Source: Anaerozeibacter quisquiliarum
GTDB lineage: Bacteria; Bacillota; Clostridia; Christensenellales; Aristaeellaceae
Strand: one strand, 5' to 3'
Assembly (NCBI GenBank): GCA_051162045.1
Contig: JBISDI010000004.1
Length of the DNA stretch: 64,000 nt
Position numbers and translations under genes: made by a program
The notes under the pieces: generated by a model
Told to the model about the DNA's origin: nothing
What the model saw: the letters and a program-made list of their open reading frames with translations, nothing else
The model's database searches: none
Shown: one piece after another, positions 43,817 to 52,875 of the stretch
Layout of the letters: each line of letters begins with the position of its first letter
Numbering within the stretch: the stretch's first letter is position 1

Positions 43817-44986
43817 ATGGTAAAGGTATATCTGCGTAAGACGCGCGATTCCCGGGTGCGCTCGGGCCATCCCTGGGTATTCCAGTCGGACATCGAGCGC
43901 ACCGAGGGTGCGTTTGAGCCCGGCGACGTGGCCGAGGTGCGCTCGGCCGCGGGCACGTTTTTGGGTCGCGCGTTCTACAATCCGCTGTCTCAGATCTCGC
44001 TGCGCATGCTCTCCCAGCAGGACGAGCCGATCGATGCCGATTTCTTCAAGCGCCGCGTCGAGGCCGCCTGGAACTACCGCAAGCTGCTGTGCGATGTCGG
44101 CAGTTGCCGCGCGATCTACGCCGAGAGCGACTTCATCCCGGCGCTGATCGTGGACAAGTTCTCAGACGTGTGCGTGATGCAATCGCTGTCGCTGGGGCTT
44201 GAAAAATGGAAGCATACGCTGACCGACATCCTCGTGCAGGTGATCGGGCCGCGCGGCATCTACGAGCGCAACGACGTGCCGGTTCGGCGGCTCGAGGGCA
44301 TGGAGCTTAAGACCGGGCTGCTCTACGGCGAGGTGCCCGATCAGGTTGAAATGATCGAGAACGGCATCCGGTTCATGGTCGACGTGAAGCAGGGACAGAA
44401 GACCGGCTTCTTCCTCGACCAGAAGGAAAACCGCGCCGCGCTGAAACCGTTCTGTCCGGGCGCAAAGGTGCTCGATTGCTTCTGCCACAACGGCTCGTTC
44501 GCGCTCAACGCCGCCCGCTACGGCGCGGGGTCGGTGCTGGGCGTCGACATATCCGAGGAAGCGCTCGAGGTCGCGCGGGCTAACGCGCGGCTGAACGGCC
44601 TCGACGCCCAGTTCGAGGCGCACAACTGCTTCGACCACCTGCGCGCGCTGACCGAGGCAAAGGAGCAGTTCGACCTGGTCATTTTGGATCCGCCGGCGTT
44701 CACCAAGACGCGCGGCGCGGTCGAAGGTGCGCTGCGGGGCTACAAGGAGATCAACCTGCGCGCTCTCAAGCTGGTCAGGCCCGGCGGCTACCTGGTGAGC
44801 TGCTCCTGCTCGCAGCACGTGGGCGTCGAGCAATTCGTCCAGATGATTAACCAGGCCGCGCGCGACAGCCGTCGCAAGGTGCGGCTGGTCGAGCTGCGCA
44901 CGCAGGCCCACGACCACCCGGTTTTGCTGGCCTCACCCGAGACGCAGTACTTGAAATGCGCAATCCTTAAGGTATTTCCGGTTTGA
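43817..44986 (+). CDS. Class I SAM-dependent rRNA methyltransferase, RlmI-like (PUA + MTase)
   Basis: 389 residues: N-terminal PUA domain (VRSGHPWVFQSDIERTEG), central EEHEE-like domain, and a Rossmann methyltransferase with VLDCFCHNGSFALNAARYGA (SAM-binding) and the catalytic-loop LVILDPPAFTKTR. Family enzymes methylate cytosine-5 in 23S rRNA. The ATG at 43817 has AGGAG about 9 bases upstream. A shorter relative lies directly downstream. Confidence 0.93.
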   Translation: MVKVYLRKTRDSRVRSGHPWVFQSDIERTEGAFEPGDVAEVRSAAGTFLGRAFYNPLSQISLRMLSQQDEPIDADFFKRRVEAAWNYRKLLCDVGSCRAIYAESDFIPALIVDKFSDVCVMQSLSLGLEKWKHTLTDILVQVIGPRGIYERNDVPVRRLEGMELKTGLLYGEVPDQVEMIENGIRFMVDVKQGQKTGFFLDQKENRAALKPFCPGAKVLDCFCHNGSFALNAARYGAGSVLGVDISEEALEVARANARLNGLDAQFEAHNCFDHLRALTEAKEQFDLVILDPPAFTKTRGAVEGALRGYKEINLRALKLVRPGGYLVSCSCSQHVGVEQFVQMINQAARDSRRKVRLVELRTQAHDHPVLLASPETQYLKCAILKVFPV

Positions 44987-45001
44987 GAGGGGGGATGGAA
45001 C

Positions 45002-45865
45002 ATGATCTATTGCGCGTCCGATTGGCAAGACTACCGTGTGCTGGACGCGGGCGACGGGGAGAAGCTGGAGGCGTGGCGGGACGTGGTGCTGCGCCGGCCC
45101 GACCCGCAGGCCATCTGGCCCAAACAAGCGCCCGATGCATGGGCGCGTGCCGACGCCCACTACCATCGCTCGGCCAGGGGCGGCGGCGAATGGGAATTTT
45201 TTAAGAAACTGCCCGATCGTTGGGCGGTTTCCTATAAAGGTTTGAATTTCTACGTGCGCCCGACCGGCTTCAAGCACACCGGGCTGTTCCCCGAGCAGGC
45301 GGTCAACTGGGACTGGATGCGCGACCTGATCGCGCGGGCGAATCGCCCGACCCGCGTGCTCAACCTGTTCGGCTACACCGGCGGCGCGACCGTCGCCTGC
45401 GCGGCGGCGGGCGCGCACGTGACCCATGTGGACGCCGCCCGCGGCATGGTGCAGTGGGCGGGCGAGAACCGGGCGCTGTCAAACCTGCCCGAATCCGCCG
45501 CGCGCTGGATCGTGGACGACGCCTTAAAATTCGTCGCCCGCGAGGCGCGCCGCGGCAATGCTTATCAGGGCATCCTGATGGATCCGCCGTCCTACGGGCG
45601 CGGGCCGGGCGGCGAGGTGTGGAAGCTCGAGGACGAGCTGTTCGGCCTGGTCGACGCCTGCCGCGCGCTGCTTTCGCGGGACGCGCTGTTCATGCTGGTC
45701 AACAGCTACACCACCGGCCTGCAGCCGGCGGTGCTCAGCAATATGCTGCTGATGACGGTGAAGCGCTCTCACGGCGGGTCCGTCGAGGCGGGCGAGGTGG
45801 CGCTGCCGATCGAGTCGGGCGGGGTGCTGCCCTGCGGCGCGTCCGGGCGCTGGACGGGCGCATGA
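45002..45865 (+). CDS. Class I SAM-dependent methyltransferase, RlmI/RlmK-like without PUA
   Basis: 287 residues. VLNLFGYTGGATVACAAAGA is the SAM-binding motif, GILMDPPSYGRGPGG the catalytic loop. Unlike the upstream gene it has no PUA domain; its N-terminal ~100 residues form the EEHEE-like part (WEFFKKLPDRWAVSYKGLNF). It likely modifies rRNA or another RNA. GGGGGG precedes the ATG, and its stop overlaps the next start (ATGA). Confidence 0.9.
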   Translation: MIYCASDWQDYRVLDAGDGEKLEAWRDVVLRRPDPQAIWPKQAPDAWARADAHYHRSARGGGEWEFFKKLPDRWAVSYKGLNFYVRPTGFKHTGLFPEQAVNWDWMRDLIARANRPTRVLNLFGYTGGATVACAAAGAHVTHVDAARGMVQWAGENRALSNLPESAARWIVDDALKFVAREARRGNAYQGILMDPPSYGRGPGGEVWKLEDELFGLVDACRALLSRDALFMLVNSYTTGLQPAVLSNMLLMTVKRSHGGSVEAGEVALPIESGGVLPCGASGRWTGA

Positions 45866-46581
45866 CGGCCTCGTTTGCGGCCGGGCGCTACCGCGTGCCG
45901 GTGATCTACCTCGACAACCAGCTGCTGGTGGTCGAAAAACCCTGCAACCTGCCGGTGCAGGCCGACGCCTCGCGCGACCCCGACCTCTTAACCGCCGCTA
46001 AGCGATACGTCGGCCAGATCTTCGCCAAGCCGGGCGAGGTCTACCTGGGGCTGGTGCACCGGCTCGACCGCCCGGCCGGCGGCGCGATGGTGCTGGCGCG
46101 CACCTCGAAGGCCGCCGCGCGGCTGAGCGAGGCGTTCGCAAAGCATGCGGTTGACAAGCGCTACCTGGCCGTGGCGCAAGGCGACCCGGCGAGCGAGGCT
46201 CGGCTGATCGATTATCTTTTAAAGGACGAATCGACCGGCATGGTGTCGGTCGTGCCCGAAAGCACGCCCGGCGCGAAACGAGCCGAGCTGATTACCCGGC
46301 CGCTGGCAAAGCGGGATGGGCTTTCGCTGCTCGAAATCGAGCTCATGACCGGCCGCGCCCATCAGATACGGGTGCAGCACGCGCACGCCGGCTGGCCGCT
46401 GTGGGGCGACGCCCGCTACGGCGGCGGGCGGCCCGGCGAGCAGCTGGCGCTGTGGGCCTATGCGCTGACGCTCAACCATCCGACGCGCAAGGAAGAGATG
46501 CGCTTCGCGTCGCCGCCGCCGAAAACCAACGCGTGGGCGCGCTTCGCCGCGGAACTGGAGGCATTTCATGGAAAACCGTAG
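45862..46581 (+). CDS. RluA-family pseudouridine synthase
   Basis: 239-residue synthase. The catalytic motif is VHRLDRPAGGAMVLARTSKAA; LMTGRAHQIRVQHAHAGWPL is the second family block. There is no S4 domain, as in RluC/RluA short forms. It begins at the ATG overlapping the methyltransferase stop by 4 bases and ends 14 bases into the thioesterase gene, so the three genes are translated as a unit. Confidence 0.93.
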   Translation: MTASFAAGRYRVPVIYLDNQLLVVEKPCNLPVQADASRDPDLLTAAKRYVGQIFAKPGEVYLGLVHRLDRPAGGAMVLARTSKAAARLSEAFAKHAVDKRYLAVAQGDPASEARLIDYLLKDESTGMVSVVPESTPGAKRAELITRPLAKRDGLSLLEIELMTGRAHQIRVQHAHAGWPLWGDARYGGGRPGEQLALWAYALTLNHPTRKEEMRFASPPPKTNAWARFAAELEAFHGKP

Positions 46582-47305
46582 ACCCGCGCTCCCGTCGAGC
46601 GTGTATTTTGACGTTGCCGTCAGCGACTGCGACGCGGACGGGCGCCTCAAGCCGTCCGCCCTGCTCACACTGATGCAGGAGCTGGCCGAGGTCAACGCGG
46701 CCGGCTTGGGCGCGGGGCGTGTGAAATTGGTCGAGGATGGCATATGCTGGGTGCTGTACCGGCTGCGCTATGCCTTTTCGCTGCTGCCCGCGGTCGGCGA
46801 CCGGCTGCGCGCCACGACCTGGCCGTCGGGGCTGACGGGGCCGTTTTTCGAGCGCGGTTTCCGCTTCGAGGACACTGCGGGCGCGATGATCGGCGAGGCG
46901 ATCACCACCTGGGTGCTGTTCGACATCGACAAGCGGCGGGTGCTCAGGCCGAGCGCGCTCAAGACGCCCGTGCCGATCAATGCGGAGCTGAGCTGCTCGC
47001 TCGCGCCGCCCGGCGCATTGCGGATGGAAGGCCTGGAACCGGTCGAAAGGCGAACGGTGCGCTACACCGAGCTGGACGTGAACGGCCATATGAACAACGC
47101 GCGCTACGCCGACTGGACGCTCGACCTGCTGCGCTCGGGCGGCGAAGCGCGGCCGGTGCGCGGCATGCAGATCAACTTCATCGCCGAGGTCCGTCTGCAC
47201 GACCAGGTGACGCTCAGCGCGCGCCTTACCGAGGCCGGCGCGCTGATCGAGGGACGCCGGGACGGCGAAGCGCGGGCGATGTTCGAGATCGAGGCGCGGT
47301 ACTGA
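46568..47305 (+). CDS. Acyl-ACP thioesterase (FatA/FatB-like, double hot-dog)
   Basis: 245 residues with two hot-dog halves. The N-terminal half reads VSDCDADGRLKPSALLTLMQE and WVLYRLRYAF; the second half has TELDVNGHMNNARYADWTLD with the catalytic Asn/His pair. Family enzymes release fatty acids from acyl-carrier protein. It overlaps the upstream synthase by 14 bases. The following 236 bases before uvsE hold no clear gene. Confidence 0.9.
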   Translation: MENRRPALPSSVYFDVAVSDCDADGRLKPSALLTLMQELAEVNAAGLGAGRVKLVEDGICWVLYRLRYAFSLLPAVGDRLRATTWPSGLTGPFFERGFRFEDTAGAMIGEAITTWVLFDIDKRRVLRPSALKTPVPINAELSCSLAPPGALRMEGLEPVERRTVRYTELDVNGHMNNARYADWTLDLLRSGGEARPVRGMQINFIAEVRLHDQVTLSARLTEAGALIEGRRDGEARAMFEIEARY

Positions 47306-47541
47306 TACCGCGCCAGCGCATGGCCGACCCTCCCCATGAGCTGAGGGCCGAGCGCTGCGCCGACGCCGTACATGCCGGGACGGGCGTGTACCCGGGGAGC
47401 TGTGCGGCGAACCGATTCAGCTCGGCGCGGAGCGCTTCCACCGTGCGGCGCTTTCGGCTTTGCACATAATCCGGGACAGCCCAACGCCTCGCAGAGGTTA
47501 TCCCAACCGTGGCAAAAGAACGCTGGACGCGGCGTGACAAA

Positions 47542-48801
47542 TCAAATAAAATAGTAGGACTGCAGCAGGTAATCCTCATGACAGGCGTCCGCATGCTTGT
47601 AAAGCAGCCGTTTCAGCCTCTCAAGCGGAACCCGCCCCGCCATGTATCCCTTTAAGATACGCTCGAACTCGTCCTTGCTTTTGGCGGACGCAGTTTTTTT
47701 GAAGTATCCCCATACATGCATCGCCGCGTTGGCTGCGCCGCCACTGTCAACAGGCCGTTCCAGCGCAGATTGTACCAGATTGTAAAACGCAACGGCCGGA
47801 TACGCGGTTTTGTCTTTGAGCAGAGAACGAATCTGCTGGTAATGAACCTGTGAGTGTTCAAGCACCGCGTACTTGTAGCGGCTCCATTCGAGCTCAAGTG
47901 CGTCGATTCCCGGGTCCTCCGTCAGGCAAAGCATACATTTGATTGCCGATAGATTTTTGTCCTTGACCTCCAGCATGACGTCGAGAGAACGCCCGGCAAG
48001 CGGCGCCATATCCTCGATAAAGGTGTCGATTGCGATGGTCCTTGAATGTGCGCCGGGTTTCCCGTTGGCGCTTTGCTGTGAATAGTGGACCTTCTGGCGG
48101 CCGTCAGAATGCTTCCAGGTCGATGCGCAGCGATCGACCCACGCCGAATTTCGCAGTTTCTGCGCCGGCGGATTCAAGGCATGGTGCAGGTTATCGAATA
48201 CGGCCGGAACGCCGATTCGCTGCGCAACCTCCAAAACTTCGGCGATGTTATAAGACCGTTCGTCATTTTCCAATACGAGCCGTCTTTGAACCGCGGGTGA
48301 CAATCGCTTGAAATTATCAACGAACCTGTTTTGGGCTGCCGTTTTATCCCCATATATGCCGCCCAAGTGCAAAACAATCTTGCTCTTCGCATCCGTCTCC
48401 AATCGATCCAGTATCGCGTTATGGTATTCCAGGTCGAGGATTGCGCGATCCACCACATCCCTGTCCGGCGAATTGAGCACCGTATACTGCCCCGGGTGCA
48501 TTGAAACGCGAAGATCATTGTCGGCGATGAGCGCACCCAAACGGTGGAAGGTCTCCGAAAAAACGATGTGCCACGGGAAAGTGTTTGCCGGGCTAGAGCC
48601 AAAAGGCACAAGATCGGAACTGATCCGAAATACCTTGATTTCGGATTTGATGTTGTATTGAATCAGCCTTTCCAAGGCTGAAAGGTTTTCCGCCGTAATG
48701 ACGCTTACCTTCTCCTGCGTAAGCGTCCGAAGCCTGCAGCTTCTCATCTGGGTTCCGGGTACGGCCAATGCAAGGCACGCGTATCCAACACGAATCGCCA
48801 A
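47542..48801 (-). CDS. uvsE: UV DNA damage endonuclease UvsE
   Basis: 419-residue TIM-barrel repair endonuclease. Landmarks are IRVGYACLAL at the start, FRISSDLVPFGS, RVSMHPGQYTVLNSPD, LEYHNAILDRL, LHLGGIYGDK, LENDERSYNI and VFDNLHHALNPP, containing the metal-binding His/Glu/Asp set. A C-terminal ~90-residue extension follows the barrel, as in other Clostridia. The start is a TTG at 48801 with AAAGGTGA 6 bases upstream. It nicks DNA 5' to UV photoproducts. Confidence 0.94.
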   Translation of the reverse strand: MAIRVGYACLALAVPGTQMRSCRLRTLTQEKVSVITAENLSALERLIQYNIKSEIKVFRISSDLVPFGSSPANTFPWHIVFSETFHRLGALIADNDLRVSMHPGQYTVLNSPDRDVVDRAILDLEYHNAILDRLETDAKSKIVLHLGGIYGDKTAAQNRFVDNFKRLSPAVQRRLVLENDERSYNIAEVLEVAQRIGVPAVFDNLHHALNPPAQKLRNSAWVDRCASTWKHSDGRQKVHYSQQSANGKPGAHSRTIAIDTFIEDMAPLAGRSLDVMLEVKDKNLSAIKCMLCLTEDPGIDALELEWSRYKYAVLEHSQVHYQQIRSLLKDKTAYPAVAFYNLVQSALERPVDSGGAANAAMHVWGYFKKTASAKSKDEFERILKGYMAGRVPLERLKRLLYKHADACHEDYLLQSYYFI

Positions 48802-49439
48802 AGCCAGTCACCTTTCATTTCAATGTTCGCCAAGCCCGGCGCGATCCCCGCCGCCCCCTATCTGTCATCGGTTCCATTCCCGGACGCGCTTGGGCCATAT
48901 ACGCGGTGAATCCTACGGTGGCAGGTACGACAACGAGGCCCTTATCTATAAACGTTTTATCGTCTCGATAAGCCGAGCGGGCCCGAAGCCCCTTCGATCT
49001 CTGTGTCCTTATCTCGGCGCTCATGCCATCGGCGGGAGCCGGGTAGGGATGCCCGCGCTCCAATACGCGGTACGGCGCGTCCAAATGATGGGTTACGGCT
49101 TTGTCTTTCCCGGTCCAATTCAGCGTCGGCGTGAATGCGCCCCTATCCATATCAAAAATCCAGACGTATTGGGCGGCATTGCCGTTTCCGGCGCCAGAGC
49201 GCCCAAGGCCTGTTGCGGCAGGCCCTTCATTCCATCTGTCAAACAAAAGGATCCACCGAAATATTCTCATAAGGAGTATACCGTTTTTCGGCGCGTTCCT
49301 CAACATGGAAAAGGCTTGCAAGGCGATATTGTCCGCAGGACCGCAATGGATATTGGGCAGGGGGAGAGAAAAAGGATTGCGGGAGACGGGCACATCGGTT
49401 ATGATTGGTGCAATATGGGCGGCGAAGCGAGGCCAGCCG
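48802..49439. other. 638-base gap with a coding-like relic on the minus strand
   Basis: Lies between uvsE and the divergent sigma factor gene. On the minus strand a long open frame (about 48815-49393) has stretches that look like real protein, e.g. YVWIFDMDRGAFTPTLNW and TFIDKGLVVVPATVGFTAYM, but no start signal and no family I can assign with confidence. It may be a decayed gene. The sigma factor's promoter must also lie here but I could not single one out. Confidence 0.35.
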
Positions 49440-50000
49440 ATGTTGTCATTTTATCTGAGCCTGATCTCGACGGAATCCGAGCGGGAGTTTGTGGTACGGC
49501 TATATCACAAGCTTAAGCGGCGTCTCCTCGGTTATGGGTATAAGCTGTCAGGCGATGTTCCGTGGGCTCAGGACGCGACGCAGCAGGTCTTCCTGGCCAT
49601 CATCGATAGAATCGAAAAATTTACACAATTGCAGGATGATGAAATTGCCGCATACGGCTTTACCATGATGAAGAACCATTATATTCGATGTAAGCAGCGC
49701 AGCCGGAAGGTGGTGGAGCTCGAATTGTTTGAGACGGACGGGGTGGACGGCGCGCCGGAAAGCCCGGTCGAGGAACTGGTATTGGAACGGCTTGCGCATG
49801 CGGAGGCAAAGGCCGCGGTCGCGAAGCTCAAGGATAAGCAGCAGCGGGTGATCGCGCTCAAATACGGCCTGCGATGGACCCATGCGGAAATTGCCCGGGA
49901 TATGGGGATCAGCGAGAGCTATGCCCAGAATCTGCTGGCGGCGGCCATCAAAAACCTGAGGGCCCTGCTCAATGATTGCGAATCGAGCGAAAAAGAGTGA
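49440..50000 (+). CDS. RNA polymerase sigma factor, sigma-70 family (ECF-like)
   Basis: 186 residues starting MLSFYLSLISTESEREFVVR, the usual start for this Clostridial sigma group. Region 2 covers roughly residues 15-80 (DVPWAQDATQQVFLAIIDRI, AYGFTMMKNHYIRCKQR); region 4 is KDKQQRVIALKYGLRWTHAE followed by IARDMGISESYAQNLLAAAI, the -35-binding helix-turn-helix. The longer frame upstream has no family similarity, so the ATG at 49440 was chosen. It overlaps or abuts a DUF4367 membrane gene, a common sigma/anti-sigma arrangement. Confidence 0.9.
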   Translation: MLSFYLSLISTESEREFVVRLYHKLKRRLLGYGYKLSGDVPWAQDATQQVFLAIIDRIEKFTQLQDDEIAAYGFTMMKNHYIRCKQRSRKVVELELFETDGVDGAPESPVEELVLERLAHAEAKAAVAKLKDKQQRVIALKYGLRWTHAEIARDMGISESYAQNLLAAAIKNLRALLNDCESSEKE

Positions 50001-50010
50001 GCGTACGGAT

Positions 50011-50709
50011 ATGACGAATGCGTTGGAGGCTCAAAACCTGTCCATACTCGGCGCTTGCGCGCTGGAACTGATCCGCGAGGAAGCGGATCGGGCACTTGGC
50101 GACGTGGACTGGACGGCGCTTGAGGACGTCGACCTGGACGCGTGGTTTGAACGCGTGCTCGAGCAACAGCGCGGTGTGAAGCCGCGGCGCAAACGGTCGC
50201 TCGCGCACCGCGTTGCGCGCTACGCCGCGGGCATTGTCCTGGCCGTCGCGCTGTCCGCGGCCGTCGTGCTCGCAGTCTACGAGCCCGCCCGGGCGGCGTT
50301 GATCCGCTTCCTGATCGAGCGCTTCCCGGAAAACTCCCTGTACTCCATCTCCTACGAGAAAGGCGAGCAGCCGGGCAAGATGGTCCATGTAGCCCCCGCC
50401 TACATACCGGAGGGGTTCGTGCTTCAAGATTCAACGGTCCTCGCAGAAGTAACCGATGCGTACTGGTTAAACCCCGAAACGCAGCAGTTCATCAGTTACT
50501 ATCAATCCAACGGCGAATCGCCGCTGATGCTGGATACAGAAGACGCTTCTGTGCGGAGCGCTCCGATCCATGGCACGAACGCGGAGGTCATCGAGAAGGG
50601 CAACACCACGGCCATCCAGTTCTTCCACGGCGATATGTGTTTTGCGATCTATACGGATCTCCCATACGACGAATGCCTGAAGATCGCCGAGAGCATTCCA
50701 ATCCCATAG
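50011..50709 (+). CDS. DUF4367-domain membrane protein, probable anti-sigma factor
   Basis: 232 residues. A cytoplasmic N-terminus of about 75 residues, one transmembrane helix (AAGIVLAVALSAAVVLAVY) and an extracytoplasmic DUF4367 domain (VHVAPAYIPEGFVLQDS, FISYYQSNGESPL, IEKGNTTAIQFFHGDMCFAIYTD). Such proteins sit next to ECF-type sigma factors in Firmicutes and are thought to restrain them. An alternative start at 49972 would overlap the sigma gene by 29 bases. A strong terminator follows. Confidence 0.85.
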   Translation: MTNALEAQNLSILGACALELIREEADRALGDVDWTALEDVDLDAWFERVLEQQRGVKPRRKRSLAHRVARYAAGIVLAVALSAAVVLAVYEPARAALIRFLIERFPENSLYSISYEKGEQPGKMVHVAPAYIPEGFVLQDSTVLAEVTDAYWLNPETQQFISYYQSNGESPLMLDTEDASVRSAPIHGTNAEVIEKGNTTAIQFFHGDMCFAIYTDLPYDECLKIAESIPIP

Positions 50710-50722
50710 GCATCTTTCCCGT

Positions 50723-50755
50723 AAAACAGGCAGGGCCGCGCGCCCTGCCTGTTTT
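50723..50755 (+). terminator. Intrinsic terminator after the sigma/anti-sigma pair
   Basis: Perfect 14-bp stem (AAAACAGGCAGGGC with GCCCTGCCTGTTTT), 5-base loop, ending in TTTTAATAT: a textbook rho-independent terminator. It separates the regulators from the downstream secreted-protein genes. Confidence 0.92.
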
Positions 50756-50843
50756 AATATACAATTAACAGGAAACAGTGTGATGAAACGCTGAGAAAAG
50801 ACTTTCCTATGGTGAAGGCACAAATTGGAAGGGAGACAAACAA

Positions 50844-51239
50844 ATGGATAAAATCATCAAGCGAGCGCTGTGCATGGTGATGATGCTCGCAATGTCGCAG
50901 GTTTTCACGGTTGCCCTTGCGGAGGAATACACGCCGTTCAACACGAACATAAGCTTGTTCGCCGCGAATTTAACCGTGGCATCGAACGGCACGGCGACCG
51001 TTTCCGGCAGCGTTAAGGCCAGCAGTGCTTCTTATTCCATCAGCGCGACCTTGTCGGTCTTGCAGTACAAAAATGGCAAGTGGGCCACCTACAAGTCCTG
51101 GCCAACAGAATCGGGGAAATTCTCTCTGAAACAAACGGAGACCTGTTCGCTCGCCTCCGGCTACAAGTACAAGGCCAAGTACAACGCCAACGTCCAGGGA
51201 GAAAAACGCAGCGCGTACAGCGCGGAAAAATCGCGGTAG
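50844..51239 (+). CDS. Small secreted protein, DUF6147-like beta-sandwich
   Basis: 131 residues. Signal peptide MDKIIKRALCMVMMLAMSQV with cleavage after ALA. The mature ~105 residues repeat polar beta strands: SLFAANLTVASNGTATVSGS, TLSVLQYKNGKWATYKSW and SLASGYKYKAKYNANVQGEK, a pattern of small secreted Firmicute proteins (DUF6147-like). GGAAGGGAG lies about 10 bases before the ATG. Function unknown. It lies between a sigma/anti-sigma pair and an ABC system. Confidence 0.75.
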   Translation: MDKIIKRALCMVMMLAMSQVFTVALAEEYTPFNTNISLFAANLTVASNGTATVSGSVKASSASYSISATLSVLQYKNGKWATYKSWPTESGKFSLKQTETCSLASGYKYKAKYNANVQGEKRSAYSAEKSR

Positions 51240-51373
51240 CGATTCGCCCAGCGCGGAATTTCGCAAGGGTGGGTTGAGAAAACGGCGGAGGGAGGCGATT
51301 GGCGTATGCGCGGGAAGTGGCCGGTTACCTTTGTGCTGCTTGCAAGCTGGATGACAATAAGGAGGCGTTTTGC

Positions 51374-51772
51374 ATGAAAAAGCTTCGGGTGTTTCCTGTC
51401 GTTATGTCGCTCGTTCTATTACTATTTTCGGCGGTGACCGCATACGCACAGAAGTTCGGAACGAGCCCCAATATCGCAACCAATGATCACCCTGATATCT
51501 TTACATACAAAGGGTATGTTCAGGTGAGGCCTAATGCAATCCAAAAAGGTAAGCATGCCGCCTCTGGGTATATCAGATATCAAGGAGGATCATCCGGTGA
51601 CACAGGGCGGTTGTACACGATCGGCAGTGGCTATGGTTGTTCGGATCCTAGTTACTATAAACGATCGAAGGAGTATAAAGATACCTTGAACCCAATCGCG
51701 CCAAAGACGACGTTCAACTATGGTTTTACATGGATAACGCACGAGACGACGAAACCTGAACGCTGGCCGTAA
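51374..51772 (+). CDS. Small secreted protein of unknown family
   Basis: 132 residues. Signal peptide MKKLRVFPVVMSLVLLLFSA with cleavage after AYA. The mature 108 residues are basic, aromatic and Gly/Ser-rich (AASGYIRYQGGSSGDTGRLY, CSDPSYYKRSKEYKDTL, FNYGFTWITHETTKPERWP), with only one cysteine. AAGGAGG lies 8 bases before the ATG. A 15-bp hairpin follows, then the ABC genes. Size, secretion and neighbourhood recall bacteriocin precursors of the lactococcin 972 kind, but I see no sequence match to that family. Confidence 0.75.
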   Translation: MKKLRVFPVVMSLVLLLFSAVTAYAQKFGTSPNIATNDHPDIFTYKGYVQVRPNAIQKGKHAASGYIRYQGGSSGDTGRLYTIGSGYGCSDPSYYKRSKEYKDTLNPIAPKTTFNYGFTWITHETTKPERWP

Positions 51773-51783
51773 ACCGGAATCAT

Positions 51784-51821
51784 GCAAAGATTGGCGCAGT
51801 ACCCCTTGCGCCAATCTTTGC
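51784..51821 (+). terminator. Perfect hairpin between secreted protein and ABC genes
   Basis: 15-bp perfect stem (GCAAAGATTGGCGCA and complement) with an 8-base loop, starting 12 bases after the stop codon. No T-run follows, so it probably attenuates rather than fully terminates; the next gene starts 31 bases later and has no obvious promoter of its own. Confidence 0.65.
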
Positions 51822-51852
51822 GAAAAATTCTGTTGAAAGAAGGTGTGATGCC

Positions 51853-52869
51853 GTGCGGCTTCGATTCCTGATACTCATCCTTCTTTGCCTGGTCGCAGGG
51901 ATCATGTTTTCGATTTTCGGGTTCACGATCATTGTCCGCTATCAGAACCTTACTTCCACACCTTATTCCGCTCATGGGTTTTATGAATCGCTCAATGTCT
52001 TTGATCCTGATGGTATTCCAGCCGCTCAGATGGAATCCGACCTTGTGGCGTTGAAAGCACTGCTAAACGAGCAGGACCCGTCTACCATCGTTATTTACGA
52101 CTCGGTCGACGCGCTTGGTTTAGGCCTTTACGATCCGCAGCATTATTATGAGCGATATGCGCTGGCGTCCGGGCGGTATCCGGGCGCTGTGGGAACGACG
52201 GCGCATCATGAGATCATTGCGCTCGGCGATTCTTACATCGACGAATACCAAACAATGCACGATGGCCTTTATACGGTTTATGCGAAATCATATTCGGTCG
52301 TTGGCACATACGACGATCGGCATCCGCTCTATACGGTTGGGCATCCCTATATCGGCGATTTTGCGGACACAAGCAGCATTTCAGGAACATACACCATCAT
52401 CGCATCGGAAGCGACAATCGGGACGATTTCAGATTTTTTTATCGAACGCGGTTATGAAGCCATTGCGGATGAACGCCCTCAACTTGCTTTTCAAACCTTA
52501 CTGTGGCTTTTGTTTGATGGTGTGTCACTGGTCATTTCGATTGGCTTCTTGTTTGTACTGGTCAATTTTGTCATGGTTTGCCGGTTTATCCTCCATGGAA
52601 TAACAGGGAGGCTGAAAATACATCTGCGTGTTGGCGCGTCAAAATGCGCGCTGTTCAGACGCAGCGTCGCTCCCATGGTTATGGCAATCGGCGGTGCTAC
52701 ATTGCCGGGTTGTTTGGTCGGCGCCCAACTGGTCGAAACTTGCTACCATGTCCCTCCTGTATCCAACATCGGTTGGATCATGCTAATTTGGCAAATGGAA
52801 TTGATCGTGTTGTTTGCGCTATACGCGCTGTCGTTTGCGGTCACGCATGTGCGGCTATCGGAAGGATGA
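51853..52869 (+). CDS. ABC transporter permease, FtsX/MacB-like, first subunit
   Basis: 338 residues with an N-terminal helix (residues about 3-28), a large extracytoplasmic domain (~190 residues) and three C-terminal helices (about 215-335): the FtsX/MacB topology. Codon bias and lower GC content set it apart from neighbours. The start is a GTG with AAGGTG 8 bases upstream (an out-of-frame ATG lies just before). It pairs with the next gene and the ATPase. No close family recognised. Confidence 0.8.
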   Translation: MRLRFLILILLCLVAGIMFSIFGFTIIVRYQNLTSTPYSAHGFYESLNVFDPDGIPAAQMESDLVALKALLNEQDPSTIVIYDSVDALGLGLYDPQHYYERYALASGRYPGAVGTTAHHEIIALGDSYIDEYQTMHDGLYTVYAKSYSVVGTYDDRHPLYTVGHPYIGDFADTSSISGTYTIIASEATIGTISDFFIERGYEAIADERPQLAFQTLLWLLFDGVSLVISIGFLFVLVNFVMVCRFILHGITGRLKIHLRVGASKCALFRRSVAPMVMAIGGATLPGCLVGAQLVETCYHVPPVSNIGWIMLIWQMELIVLFALYALSFAVTHVRLSEG

Positions 52870-52875
52870 CGCCTG

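Noticed and set aside
48815..49393. Remnant of a type III or adenine-specific DNA methyltransferase
   Set aside because: A few residues (LNW, GKDKA) recall the N-terminus of such enzymes, but no catalytic DPPY or FxGxG motif is present; the similarity is too weak to name.
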